Below, piece after piece: positions 40,201-48,037 of a DNA stretch of 64,000 nucleotides. The stretch spans positions 21,520,182-21,584,181 of the forward strand of contig NC_066835.1 in assembly GCF_001640805.2 (NCBI RefSeq), in the 5' to 3' direction. Origin of the DNA: Lates calcarifer. Lineage: Eukaryota; Chordata; Actinopteri; Centropomidae. A program made the translations under genes and the position numbers. Positions within the stretch are counted from its first letter, which is position 1; each line of letters opens with the position of its first letter. The notes below the pieces were generated by a model. It worked only from the letters and a program-made list of their open reading frames with translations, was not told where the DNA came from and did no database searches.

Positions 40201-40730
40201 CAGTAATTAATGATGGAGATGATGTGAAACGCACGCGCTGACACAGCCATCAACCCACAGCCTGTGCTCACTTTTACCTCCCCCAGGTTAAACAAATGTG
40301 TGTGTCACTGTTGACAATGAGCTGTTCCAGGCAATCAATCAATCAACCAATCAATCAATCATCATCATCATTAAACATGCTGTGCTGTGCTCGGAGCAGA
40401 ATAACAGCCATCTCTGCTGCTGCTCACACTTCTGTGATTCTCTCTCTTGAGGGAAAAACTTCGAGGTTGCATTGGTGTGAGGCAAAGTGCAGTTCTCTCC
40501 CCCGCAGGTCGATACATCAATTCTGCAAGAGCGCAATCTCTTTTTTTTTTTCGGGGGAGGACGGGGGAGGAGGAGGGGGAGGAGGGGGGAGAGAGCTGGG
40601 ACACACATCAACCGTACAAATGAAAAAGCTAAAACAATGCGACGTGGGAATCAAACAACGAAACTGTCACAGTCTTACCGTACCAAAGTGCCCAGCAGCA
40701 TGTTTCAAACACCCAATCCACACTTGGCAT
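13057..40730 (-). CDS. enpp2: enpp2: autotaxin (secreted lysophospholipase D), whole gene, 25 coding exons
   Basis: Autotaxin is a secreted enzyme that cleaves lysophosphatidylcholine to the signalling lipid lysophosphatidic acid. The spliced frame, from ATG 40,730 to TAG 13,057-13,059, is 2,601 nt or 866 residues; human isoforms are about 860-915. In order it has: a signal peptide (1 to ~30); somatomedin-B domain 1 (~62-101) and 2 (~105-144, with the RGD motif at 131-133); a phosphodiesterase domain (~165-560); and a nuclease-like domain to the C-terminus. Catalytic and zinc ligands are all present: D176, T214 (nucleophile, in SKTFPN), D316, H320, D363, H364 and H476. An N-glycosylation site is kept at N526 (NNGTHGSL). 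Exons and phases were assigned by eye and all junctions keep frame. The furin motif RxxR after the signal peptide is absent. The last intron is 14.7 kb. Confidence 0.95.
16597..16775 (-). repeat. Teleost interspersed repeat (AGCTTAGCTTAGC family), inverted partial copy
   Basis: On the minus strand it reads gcttagcttagcattaagac and then ccaaaggtaac, aligning with the copy at 11,915-12,262. The right end is uncertain. Confidence 0.7.
17044..17110 (+). repeat. Short copy of the gggtcgc-type LINE-derived repeat
   Basis: Resembles the start of the 12,480-12,630 repeat: catccattcattatctctac followed by tgcttatcattaagggtcac. Confidence 0.55.
19215..19730. repeat. Probable high-copy teleost repeat (tggtcaggatac...cagccatgc...gtcagg)
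   Basis: Contains phrases I associate with a widespread fish repeat: gaactcctcctacagttttt, atcgacctcaaacttggtca, gatgcctcagcatgaaacag and gctgtaactcagccatgc. The motif acttggtcagga occurs twice, at 19,455 and 19,655. No protein coding or clear terminal repeats were seen. Confidence 0.5.
21640..21780 (+). repeat. Partial LINE-derived repeat with degenerate end
   Basis: The part tcacaaggctgacgtacagg followed by accgttcacagcc matches the right half of the 12,480-12,630 repeat. It then runs into short cactgcacc tandem repeats. Confidence 0.55.
21915..22400. repeat. Diverged duplicated segment, copy 2 (partner at 6,870-7,740)
   Basis: Colinear but shorter counterpart of the 6.9-7.7 kb block, inside the large enpp2 intron. 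It lacks the microprotein exon and most CpGs. The perfect GCTAACGTTAGC palindrome of copy 1 is reduced here to acattagcctc. Confidence 0.6.
27568..27608. repeat. Short tandem repeat, 2.5 copies of a 16-bp unit
   Basis: The unit cagccagtttaaacag is repeated twice, plus a partial copy, just left of enpp2 exon 24. Confidence 0.85.
27922..28075 (-). CDS. enpp2: enpp2 coding exon 24
   Basis: Reads [20 protein letters not shown] then [16 protein letters not shown]. The donor GTGAGT is in phase 0. If the intron were retained, the frame would add 27 residues before a stop at 27,838-27,840. Confidence 0.94.
28535..28667 (-). CDS. enpp2: enpp2 coding exon 23: EF-hand-like loop
   Basis: Reads [20 protein letters not shown] then [18 protein letters not shown]. 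The DYNYDGLRD stretch corresponds to the calcium-binding loop of the nuclease-like domain. Confidence 0.95.
29699..29776 (-). CDS. enpp2: enpp2 coding exon 22
   Basis: Reads [20 protein letters not shown] then YAAFK; GTGAGT donor in phase 1. Confidence 0.95.
30436..30580 (-). CDS. enpp2: enpp2 coding exon 21
   Basis: Encodes [20 protein letters not shown] and [14 protein letters not shown]; acceptor tag, donor GTAAAC. Confidence 0.92.
31496..31635 (-). CDS. enpp2: enpp2 coding exon 20: start of nuclease-like domain
   Basis: Reads [20 protein letters not shown] then [20 protein letters not shown], matching the human GRPAV and MPLWTSYT segments. Confidence 0.95.
31713..31773 (-). CDS. enpp2: enpp2 coding exon 19: linker
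   Basis: Reads [20 protein letters not shown], the lasso-type linker between catalytic and nuclease-like domains. Phase 1 donor GTAGGT. Confidence 0.88.
31871..32043 (-). CDS. enpp2: enpp2 coding exon 18: end of catalytic domain, glycosylation site
   Basis: Reads [20 protein letters not shown] and later [12 protein letters not shown] is the sequon whose glycan is important in mammalian autotaxin. The exon joins directly to exon 19; the extra exon of the gamma/brain isoform is not seen. Confidence 0.95.
32265..32352 (-). CDS. enpp2: enpp2 coding exon 17
   Basis: Reads [20 protein letters not shown] then [15 protein letters not shown] donor. Confidence 0.95.
32524..32602 (-). CDS. enpp2: enpp2 coding exon 16: zinc ligand H476
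   Basis: Encodes [20 protein letters not shown] then KITSMR. H of GDHGFDN is a zinc ligand. It is three residues shorter than human in the loop before this motif. Confidence 0.95.
32744..32871 (-). CDS. enpp2: enpp2 coding exon 15
   Basis: Reads [20 protein letters not shown] then [19 protein letters not shown], nearly identical to human. The donor is GTTCAG (weak). Confidence 0.96.
32907..32931. repeat. (CT)n microsatellite in enpp2 intron
   Basis: CT dinucleotide run immediately upstream, on the minus strand, of exon 15. Confidence 0.9.
33005..33036 (-). CDS. enpp2: enpp2 coding exon 14: 32-nt microexon
   Basis: Encodes [10 protein letters not shown] with a split tyrosine, matching human DPKAIIANLT. 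Flanked by cag and GTAAGT. Its presence restores the frame between exons 13 and 15. Confidence 0.93.
33112..33237 (-). CDS. enpp2: enpp2 coding exon 13
   Basis: Reads [20 protein letters not shown] then [18 protein letters not shown]. Ends in phase 1 (T|AT) at a GTAAGG donor. Confidence 0.95.
33698..33806 (-). CDS. enpp2: enpp2 coding exon 12: zinc ligands D363 and H364
   Basis: Encodes [20 protein letters not shown] then [14 protein letters not shown]. The DH pair is the conserved zinc-binding dyad. Confidence 0.96.
33892..33964 (-). CDS. enpp2: enpp2 coding exon 11: zinc ligands D316 and H320
   Basis: Reads [20 protein letters not shown] then LSSE; the D and H of PDxxGH are the second-site zinc ligands. 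Confidence 0.96.
34674..34739 (-). CDS. enpp2: enpp2 coding exon 10
   Basis: Reads [20 protein letters not shown] then ER across the next junction; this is conserved with human. Confidence 0.95.
35278..35333 (-). CDS. enpp2: enpp2 coding exon 9
   Basis: Reads [18 protein letters not shown] and ends in phase 2 at a GTACTT donor. Confidence 0.93.
35659..35778 (-). CDS. enpp2: enpp2 coding exon 8
   Basis: Encodes [20 protein letters not shown] then [20 protein letters not shown]. Phase 0 at both ends; the N-A-T sequon is a likely glycosylation site. Confidence 0.96.
35969..36048 (-). CDS. enpp2: enpp2 coding exon 7: catalytic threonine
   Basis: Reads [20 protein letters not shown] then LYTLAT. 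T214 in KTFPN is the nucleophile (human T210). Confidence 0.96.
36192..36289 (-). CDS. enpp2: enpp2 coding exon 6: start of phosphodiesterase domain
   Basis: Encodes [20 protein letters not shown] and VIPNIHKL. D176 of SVDGFR is the first zinc ligand. Confidence 0.95.
36640..37090 (-). repeat. Interspersed repeat, copy A (inverted relative to 51,085-51,500)
   Basis: On the minus strand it shares with 51,085-51,500, in order: taaagcaaca/gtaac, agcgccctctgcag, ggttttcatgcacagaaaac, tgatgtacagttcagcatca, ctgattccagcagttta and gagtggaaa(t/c)g(g/a)cagagg. It lies in the intron between enpp2 exons 5 and 6. No coding capacity was seen. Confidence 0.8.
37171..37231 (-). CDS. enpp2: enpp2 coding exon 5: linker to catalytic domain
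   Basis: Reads [20 protein letters not shown] with the last codon split. It matches the human linker of the same length. The donor is GTGAGT; the acceptor reads ttgag, a non-preferred GAG. Confidence 0.9.
37330..37455 (-). CDS. enpp2: enpp2 coding exon 4: somatomedin-B domain 2
   Basis: Encodes [20 protein letters not shown] then [20 protein letters not shown]. The RGD integrin-binding motif is kept. Acceptor tcag, donor GTTCTT (weak). Confidence 0.95.
38091..38240 (-). CDS. enpp2: enpp2 coding exon 3: somatomedin-B domain 1
   Basis: Reads [18 protein letters not shown] then [20 protein letters not shown], the eight-cysteine somatomedin-B pattern, very close to human autotaxin. The donor GTCAGT leaves phase 1. 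Confidence 0.95.
38432..38533 (-). CDS. enpp2: enpp2 coding exon 2: signal peptide end and pro-region
   Basis: Encodes [18 protein letters not shown] and a proline/glycine-rich stretch ending PPPHTK. The frame requires the acceptor gtag at 38,534-38,537 rather than the adjacent gcag four bases upstream. No dibasic or RxxR processing site is present. Confidence 0.75.
40679..40730 (-). CDS. enpp2: enpp2 coding exon 1: start codon and start of signal peptide
   Basis: Reads [17 protein letters not shown] and ends in phase 1 at a GTAAGA donor. Joined to exon 2 it gives a hydrophobic leader in which ICL aligns with the same residues of the human signal peptide. The choice rests on frame, length and hydrophobicity. 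A longer upstream in-frame reading through the GA repeat was rejected. Confidence 0.7.
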
Positions 40731-40749
40731 CCCCCTGAAAAAAACCAAA

Positions 40750-41100
40750 GCTCAGAAACTGTGGCCAGCGTCGGATAGAAGCTCCTCTGTGCGCCTCTGC
40801 GGATCGATGGAGCAGAGCGCAGGGGTCCAACTCTCTCTCTCTCTCTCTCTCTCCCCCTCTTTCTCTCTCTCTCTCCCTCTCTCGCGTTGTTTGCCTCTCT
40901 CTGCCACGGGCCAATACGCATGACGTAATGGTGACAGCTGCGGGCTGGAACAAGAGTGCGTCAGGTCGGGGTGACGCTCCGGAGTCCAACACACAGTCAG
41001 CGGCACTGAGGCGATCACCCAGAGAGGGAGAGGGAGGCACTGAGAGGGAGAGCAGGGGGCTGTGTGATCTCCGCTGCTCCCACACACTCTGCTCTGAACA
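40750..41100 (-). promoter_or_regulatory. enpp2: enpp2 promoter / 5' UTR region
   Basis: This GC-richer block starts just upstream of the enpp2 ATG. It contains a long GA tract on the minus strand (40,831-40,885) and a CRE-like TGACGTAA at 40,921-40,928. No TATA box was seen. The transcription start was not located; it may also fire toward the plus strand, but no plus-strand first exon could be confirmed. Confidence 0.5.
40831..40885. repeat. (CT)n/(GA)n tract in the enpp2 5' region
   Basis: Imperfect CT run on the plus strand. The arginine-glutamate repeat peptides read from it on the minus strand are artefacts. Confidence 0.95.
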
Positions 41101-42124
41101 CCGGAATCATCAGAAGTGAAGATAAATATGTGCAGTGATCATTTATTCTGAGGCTGTTTCATTCTGCACACACACATTTTAACAGTGAAGACAGAGTGTG
41201 TTTTGAGTTTCACAGAGAGAAGTTGTGGCAGTGTGAGTCACAGTCCTGATACACCAAGCAGACTGATCAGATCCACTGAGTCTTACACAGAGAGCAAGCT
41301 GAGGCTGCAGAAAGACAAACTGTGAGTCTGCATTTCTAACATGAAATCTGGAAAAGTACCAGTTACCTCAGCACGCCTGATATGTGAGGAAAAGCGAACA
41401 GTTAGACTGATAGACCAAGCTGTTGTTCTGATATGATATCTCACCAGAGCTGACAACAATCAACAAGTCAAGACTTTAGCACAAACAGAGGAAGAGGAAA
41501 GTCAGAGAATCACTGAAGTCTTTAGGTTTCATCCTCGGAGGAAGATGAAGGTCTGAGTGACCGACACTAACATCGTCAGAGGTGTATGACCAGTCAGAAA
41601 GCTCTCGCTCTCTCAGGATACTGTTAATTCATCATTCATTCTGCTGCTCATAAGATCTGCTTCGTGCCAGTGTGTTGTGCAAACTGCAGAAAGTACAGGT
41701 TGGCACAACAGCCAGCAGCAGGACTTTATCCTGTGGACGTGATGTGTTGGCACTATAGGTGTTTGGCTTTATGATTTGATCCCTCTGTTGTAGACAGGCA
41801 GCTGCTGACCCATTCAGACCAGTTTTATACTGAATGTAACCTGGATGTTTGTAGCATGGTTAGCTTTCCTCAAACCAACCTGCTGTTACAACACATGAGG
41901 TTAAGTTCACACTGACAGTAACTTAAGCTAAACTTATGGACACTGTCAAACATTCTCCCACATCATTACCACAGTTATCACAGTTACCGTGTCTGCTGCA
42001 TCAGGACTTCCTGCTTCTGTTCTTCCTGGTTCTGGCCAAAGATGTGGTTGAGGGTGGAGCTAACTTAAAAGAAAAGGCTCACTAAGTGGACCACACCATC
42101 AGCTGCAGCAGTACAGGGGGGATT

Positions 42125-42395
42125 TTGTTCCTTTGTCCCAGGTTTTAGTTATTGTTTATGTCGTGTCTCCCCTTCTCGTTTCGTGTGGTCTGATCAGCTA
42201 CTGTATATGTCTCCTTCACAGCTCATTGTGTTCGGTCAGTTTGTTGAGTTTCTGCTCTCTTCTGTTGGTGGTATTGTTTGCATGTAGTTGCCCCCCCCCG
42301 TTACTAAAGCTGCATATTTCATTCATTTGTATTTGTAATAAAACCCTTTTTTTTTTAGAAGGAAACCTGAGTCCACTGCCTGCTTCTGTATCTGC
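42125..42395 (+). mobile_element. Possible LTR or retroelement 3' remnant
   Basis: The sequence gttattgtttatgtcgtgtc, then gtaataaaacccttttt and gaaacctgagtccactgcct, resembles the U3/R/U5 ends of teleost LTR retrotransposons. These commonly have an AATAAA followed by a T run and a cctgagtc segment. No internal coding region, boundaries or target duplication were identified. Confidence 0.35.
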
Positions 42396-42426
42396 CATTT
42401 TCAACTTATCTGGCCTGAACCAGTCA

Positions 42427-42446
42427 ACATATATATATATATATAA
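42427..42446. repeat. (AT)n microsatellite
   Basis: Run of about ten AT units next to the retroelement-like remnant. Confidence 0.9.
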
Positions 42447-43159
42447 TGTCATGTCATAATAATATGAATCTTTAAAATATGTCCGTAGCAGGAGGGCTGT
42501 TTAGACCAAGGCTTTCAGAGCGGGTATGTTCGCTCCTGTAGAGAGAGCATTCTGTGTTCTGTTGACAAATGTTCCAAAGCAAAGGGAACACTGACCCAGT
42601 GTCAGTGGAGTCCAAGGCCACACACTGACTTATGACAGAAATATCCCGAAGGACCCAAGGACGGGATTTCCAAGTCATCCTCATGCAACAGTCACTGTTT
42701 ATGTAGAATTCAAGGAATCATTATACACCGAGAGATGTGTTAATCTACACAACAGCACCAGTCCATTCAAGGCTATCTGAAGCAGTGTGTGTACAAACCA
42801 CCCACACAGCACTTCCTGTCCCGTGTGTCTCATCTCAACGATCACGAGTGTTTGGGTTTGTGTCCAACAGGCACCTGAGAGAACTGATACAACCAGATTC
42901 ACCCCACAGAAACCTGTCTCCACCTTTACCTCAGAGACACATACAGAGGGGTCAGAGGTCAGTGTCAGTCAAGGACAGTGGCTATCACTAAACCTGCCAC
43001 TGACCACCATCCCCATGAATGTGGACAAGTGTCCCTAACTTTGAGTGAACCAGTCAGGACCAAGACTGTTGACTGTTACTCACATTAGCAGTGTCAGAGG
43101 ACAAAGAATGGAGGTCTCCCTGTTCTACGAGATGATATCAAACCTGAAAGATACCTAAG

Positions 43160-43200
43160 CCCACAGTGAGCTGACAGTGAGCTGACAGTGAGCTGAACTG
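43160..43200. repeat. Short tandem repeat of gagctgacagt
   Basis: About three units of an 11-bp repeat. Confidence 0.8.
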
Positions 43201-45715
43201 TGAGCTCTGTGTGTTTTCCTCTGTAAACCATAAGACACAGGCAGCACACTGTGCAGAGAGCTCCTCTGTTCAAAGCTGTCTCTGCAGCAGACAAACACCT
43301 CCACCAGAGCTCCCTGCATGACGGGTATCAGCCCTCGTACCATGTTTATCTGCTCTGTGATTTTGGATGAATAGCACAGAAAGCCACAGCATTACGCTCC
43401 TTTTCACAGCGCTGCTCTCAAAACACATCGGGGCCTTTGAGAGGCTCTGCTCACACCGGCCGCCTGCACTCTGCTGGGAACATTTCGTTCGTGGGGGGAA
43501 CAGATCTCTGGGCTTTGAAAGTGATCTGTACATCCAGCACCTCAGGGGAAACATCCTCACCTTACAAAGACCACACACACACACACACATGCTGCATAAA
43601 TGGTCACACACACATACAGAGAGCCGCCAAGCACACACACACAGATATTCATGAACTCAAAATACAAAAGATTTCAGCAGCTGTGGGAGAATGGAGCCTC
43701 GTTCACAGTCTGTGTGTGTGTGGATGGCAAAGCACAAACACACAAATACACACTCTGCCCCTGGCCCAGATTACCTTCCACAGGCCGCAAAACGATCTGA
43801 TTGGCCAGCGTGTCCCCCATCACCTGAGGCCATGCTTAGCTGGCTGATCCTGGCAGGAAGTGAGAGCTTGAGTTTCAGCACACCTGGACTCAGTGTCCAC
43901 ACGGCCAGATGTGTTCCTCCAAACATTTCTCCCTCTCACTATGGAAATATAAGATAATGATTATGAATAATTACAACAGGTAAGGTAGGTTTCAGTCAAA
44001 TTAATCAAAACAGTATCTACTTCAACATTTATATTTGTCTCCTTCTGTAAATCAGTTTAAGTCAGTGCTTCACTCATTACATAAAACAAACCACAACTTC
44101 ACTTCAGCTCAGGAGAACACTTTTCAACTCTTAATGTCATCTTTATTTGACATGTATAAAGCTCCATGTGCAGCTCCCCTCCGGTGCCAGAGGTCTAATG
44201 TCATCCAGGATTCAGGCTTCAGCGCCTGAGGACGAGCTTACAGAGAAACTGAGATGCTCTCTGTTGGCTGAGGACGAGCTCAGTCACCTCAGTCTGTGGC
44301 TGAGAGACAGGAGACTTTAGAAAGTTTAAAACCACCTGCTTCTAGAAACAACATCATCATGAGGGTTCTTCCTTCATGTGGTTGTATTGGTTTCTAACCT
44401 CTGCCCAGCAGCTTGGGCTGCACTAAATGTGTCTGGCACTTTAACAAACACATCATCAAGCTGAACTAAGAGTGCCAACTCATCAGTTTCATCAGTAAAA
44501 TCAAACGTTTTTGCGTTGATGCTTCCTCTGCTGTCGACTGAAAGTGCCACTGTCAGCTCAGCTGTACAGTCACTTCCTGGTTACAGGCTGAAGGATGGCG
44601 AGAAGCAGAAGCAGGTGTGATGCAATAACAGAATAAACAGTGCTTACATGTGCACTGTTTTGTTCTGAAGCAGCAATAGACTGAATTTACTTACTTAGAG
44701 TTATTCAGTGCTCAGTGGTTTACAGTTCCAATCTTTGGATCAGACCTGATGTCAGAGGAAAAGGCAAAAGGGAAGAAAGAAAGAGTTCAAGAACAAGGAA
44801 AATGTTATTTATTTCATGCATGGATTCAGATGTAAACTTCCAACTTCTTCTTTTGTAGGTTATCTGGGAGTTTACAGATATTTTTCAAAGCTTGCACTGA
44901 CATGAAACTCAGTCAGCAGAATAAAAGATGTGTTGACGCTGTGTGATAAGAAATAAAAGTCAACAGTACAGAAACTTATGAACATGTTCGAAGTCAAACA
45001 AGAAACATCCAGTTACCGGGGGAGAGAAGTTGGACTAACGTATTAAACTGAATAAAGTAGGTAACAAACAGCAGATGGTGCAGACATACTGACACACCAG
45101 CCCTGAAAATCTAATAACATCAGATTTAATTTATCAGTCCTGAGAACCTTTTTGTTACTGTGGCTGAGAATACGTATTTTTAAAGTTCCCTTCAGTTCAG
45201 TACAGTAAACTCTATCTATGCTGACTTCCTCATTCTCCTCTGAAGAGCAGTGCATGGTTAGCTTTACAGGAAACACTGGGCAGATTCTGACTGATATGTT
45301 TGAGCCTCAGATGAGGAGTCAGTGACTAACAGATGAATCAAAGTGGTGAGTGTAGTTAGCATCTTTTATTTGTTTCTGTTGTTTGTTAGCTTGTGGGCCT
45401 GGCACAGGGTTAGTGCTCTCTGTACTGACACGTCTGTTCTGAGCTGGAGGATTCAGCTTTCTTCTGCAGATGAATGACACCGGTCATTCGACAGGAGGGG
45501 ACTGTACAGTCCTGCAGAGAGTTTGAAGTTCAGCGTAGGATAGCGCTCAAATACATTAACTCTGCTGACATTTGTGCATCGTAATTCAGGAACAGTAATG
45601 TACTTTGGACAAAGTTAATATTTGCACCACTATGCTCAAACACACACCCACTCTCACACACAAACAGCCTGTTCCAACGTTCACATGTCTCAATTAACAT
45701 GAATGTCTTTTATCT

Positions 45716-45742
45716 CACACACACACACACACACACACACAC
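45716..45742. repeat. (CA)n microsatellite
   Basis: CA run of about 13 units. Confidence 0.92.
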
Positions 45743-47989
45743 TCCATTATTTATCCTCACAAAGTGCATTTTAGAGGCTTTTTTACCCTCAGAGAGTTTT
45801 TGTGATTGTAGAAGGTAGGACATTCGATTTTTCACCTAAAGGGAACTGTGTGTGTGTGAAGTGTGTTTCTTAACACTTTTGGACCTTTGAACAAAATCTA
45901 AACACACAAATCTGATATTTAAATATCTTACCACAGGGAGGAGTTGTGGTTGTTAGATTTGATCCAAACTGAACGTGGTAATTCATGCTGAAACCTCATT
46001 CTTCTCTTATTCTCTGTTAGCAATAATAGGAACTAGATTTGTACATTTTACTGATTTTCCTCAGGTTGTCCTCATTTTCCTTTCACAGCACCTTCCAGTG
46101 TTTGTCCCCTCTCCTCATCTCACACACAGAGATCCTTCTTTATACTGAATAATAAGAGGAAGAGGAAGAACGGGTTAAAAGCTGCAGTTTTACTACCTCA
46201 ACAGTGGCGCTCTCTGTTGGAGACCAAAGGCATAAAGCTTGATGAAGAGGAACAATGCAGATCCACACACTTTCACCCTGTGGCTGTTTAATATTACCAC
46301 CATGTTATTCTCTCCTTGTTTCTTCAGTTCTTCCCTTAAACTACTTCCTCTCCCTCAAGTTATTCAATTCTCTCACTCACCTGCACGGACACACACGGTG
46401 TTTGTGGTTATAACAGAAGAAGAAAACAGAGAAATCAAAGAGAAGAAGTGTTAACACTCTGACAGGAGATGAGCTGGAGGACACATTTAAACCATCAGAC
46501 AAAAACAGGAAGGAAAGACATGAGGCTGAGGATTTAATGAGGAAAAGACTGTGAGACTGTGATTAATCCTTTATCCAGCAGAGGGCAGCATTTCTCTGTT
46601 ATTGTAAACTGGAAGCGAGCGATGGAGATTAAGGAAAGAAAAGTTTATTTAGATGACTTTAAAGTAGAACTGGACAAACGTACACAAATGTCCTCAGAAT
46701 ACTACAACTAGATACTACACTACTAAAATGTATCTGACAATATGTCAAGGTGATACATTTGCAGACACCTGCAGGATTATAGCTGTTATCTGTGTGATGA
46801 GCAAACAGTTTTACCTCCAGGTGCAATATACTTAAATACACACAGTGAATCAATGAGAAAACAGACTGGACACCATGTTAAAGGTTCTGTTACACTCTGT
46901 ATATCGACTGTGGAGTTCTCAGTCCTGCAGCCTGGGAGCTCATTGATCCATCAGATCAATGAGACACAGCAGCATCAAGTCACCAAGCTGAGTTTATGAG
47001 GACAATGTTACATCATCAGTGCGGGACAGAGAGTATTTTTAATGTTACTTTTGGATGGAAATGTCCATCATTCAAACATCATACCACACCGCTCTGATGT
47101 GAGCCATTCACAGGCTTTGCTAAGGGGTCATTCACTAACCTTTATGATACTGCTATCCAGTTATCCTGGGATTGATGAGTTATATGATATATAAACAGCT
47201 CCTTAACGTGAGCTGAGGCCTGTTTTGTTAAATGAGCTGTAGAAGTGGAGGATCTGAGGTCACTGTGTCAAAGGTGAAGACGCAGCTGAGCAGTGCAGTC
47301 TGCTTGTTAGAGCATCAGAGACCTGCTCAGAAAGATGAGCAAGAAATCCCATCAAATGTTTTCTCACTGTGATTCTCTGTAACTGTTGTGTTTCAGGTTG
47401 TAAAGTCAGACTCATGCTGTTCCATGGACCCCAGTGAAAATGTGGAAGTGTTTCTCTTTCTGTTACACACAGTTATGACTTGTTGTGTGAGAAAGCAAAA
47501 TGTAAATGACTCACTATTAAAGAAAAACGCCGCTCTGATATCATTGACTCACGTCCAGAGTTTCAAGGAATTCCAATACTTAGGATCGCTGTTGAAACAA
47601 TTCACAGGAAATGATTGATTCCTTCAGTGGAGAGCAGAGGACAAAATGATAGTTTGACATTCATGATTTCAGAGATAACAGTGGAACAGATACTGGAGCT
47701 GAATCTGTACTTCAGATGATACAGTCACCAATCAACAAAAAAACCCAACAAACCCAGTCTACAAATCAGACACATTTAATCTGAAGGCTCCAGTTTAACT
47801 GTACAAACATAAGGTGGTGAAACGCTGAAGAAAGCATTAAATCTTTATGAAATCAGCAGCTGGTGTATCTCTCTAGAATCTGTGTTGGTTGTAGCAGTGA
47901 TTGATCTCTGATCTGAAGAGGCAGGAATGTTCCTCCTGCAGACACGACAGAATGTGGATTTATCAGAGGCATGTTTGCTCTGTCTGCAA

Positions 47990-48037
47990 CATGCTGCTGC
48001 TGCTGCTGTTGTTGTTGTTGTTGTTGTTGTGCTGCTG
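47990..48037. repeat. Compound (CTG)n(TTG)n trinucleotide repeat
   Basis: About five CTG units followed by seven TTG units and two more CTG. It reads as poly-leucine, poly-cysteine or poly-glutamine in different frames. No exon context supports coding. Confidence 0.93.

Noticed and set aside
40667..40921. Longer enpp2 N-terminus starting at 40,919 and running through an arginine-glutamate repeat
   Set aside because: The peptide comes from the GA microsatellite, lacks a signal peptide at its start, and would need the other exon-2 acceptor. The start at 40,730 gives a proper leader and the expected total length.
43367..43847. Overlapping plus-strand frames of 95 and 136 codons
   Set aside because: Driven by CA repeats (43,567-43,650); no splice context, no family resemblance.
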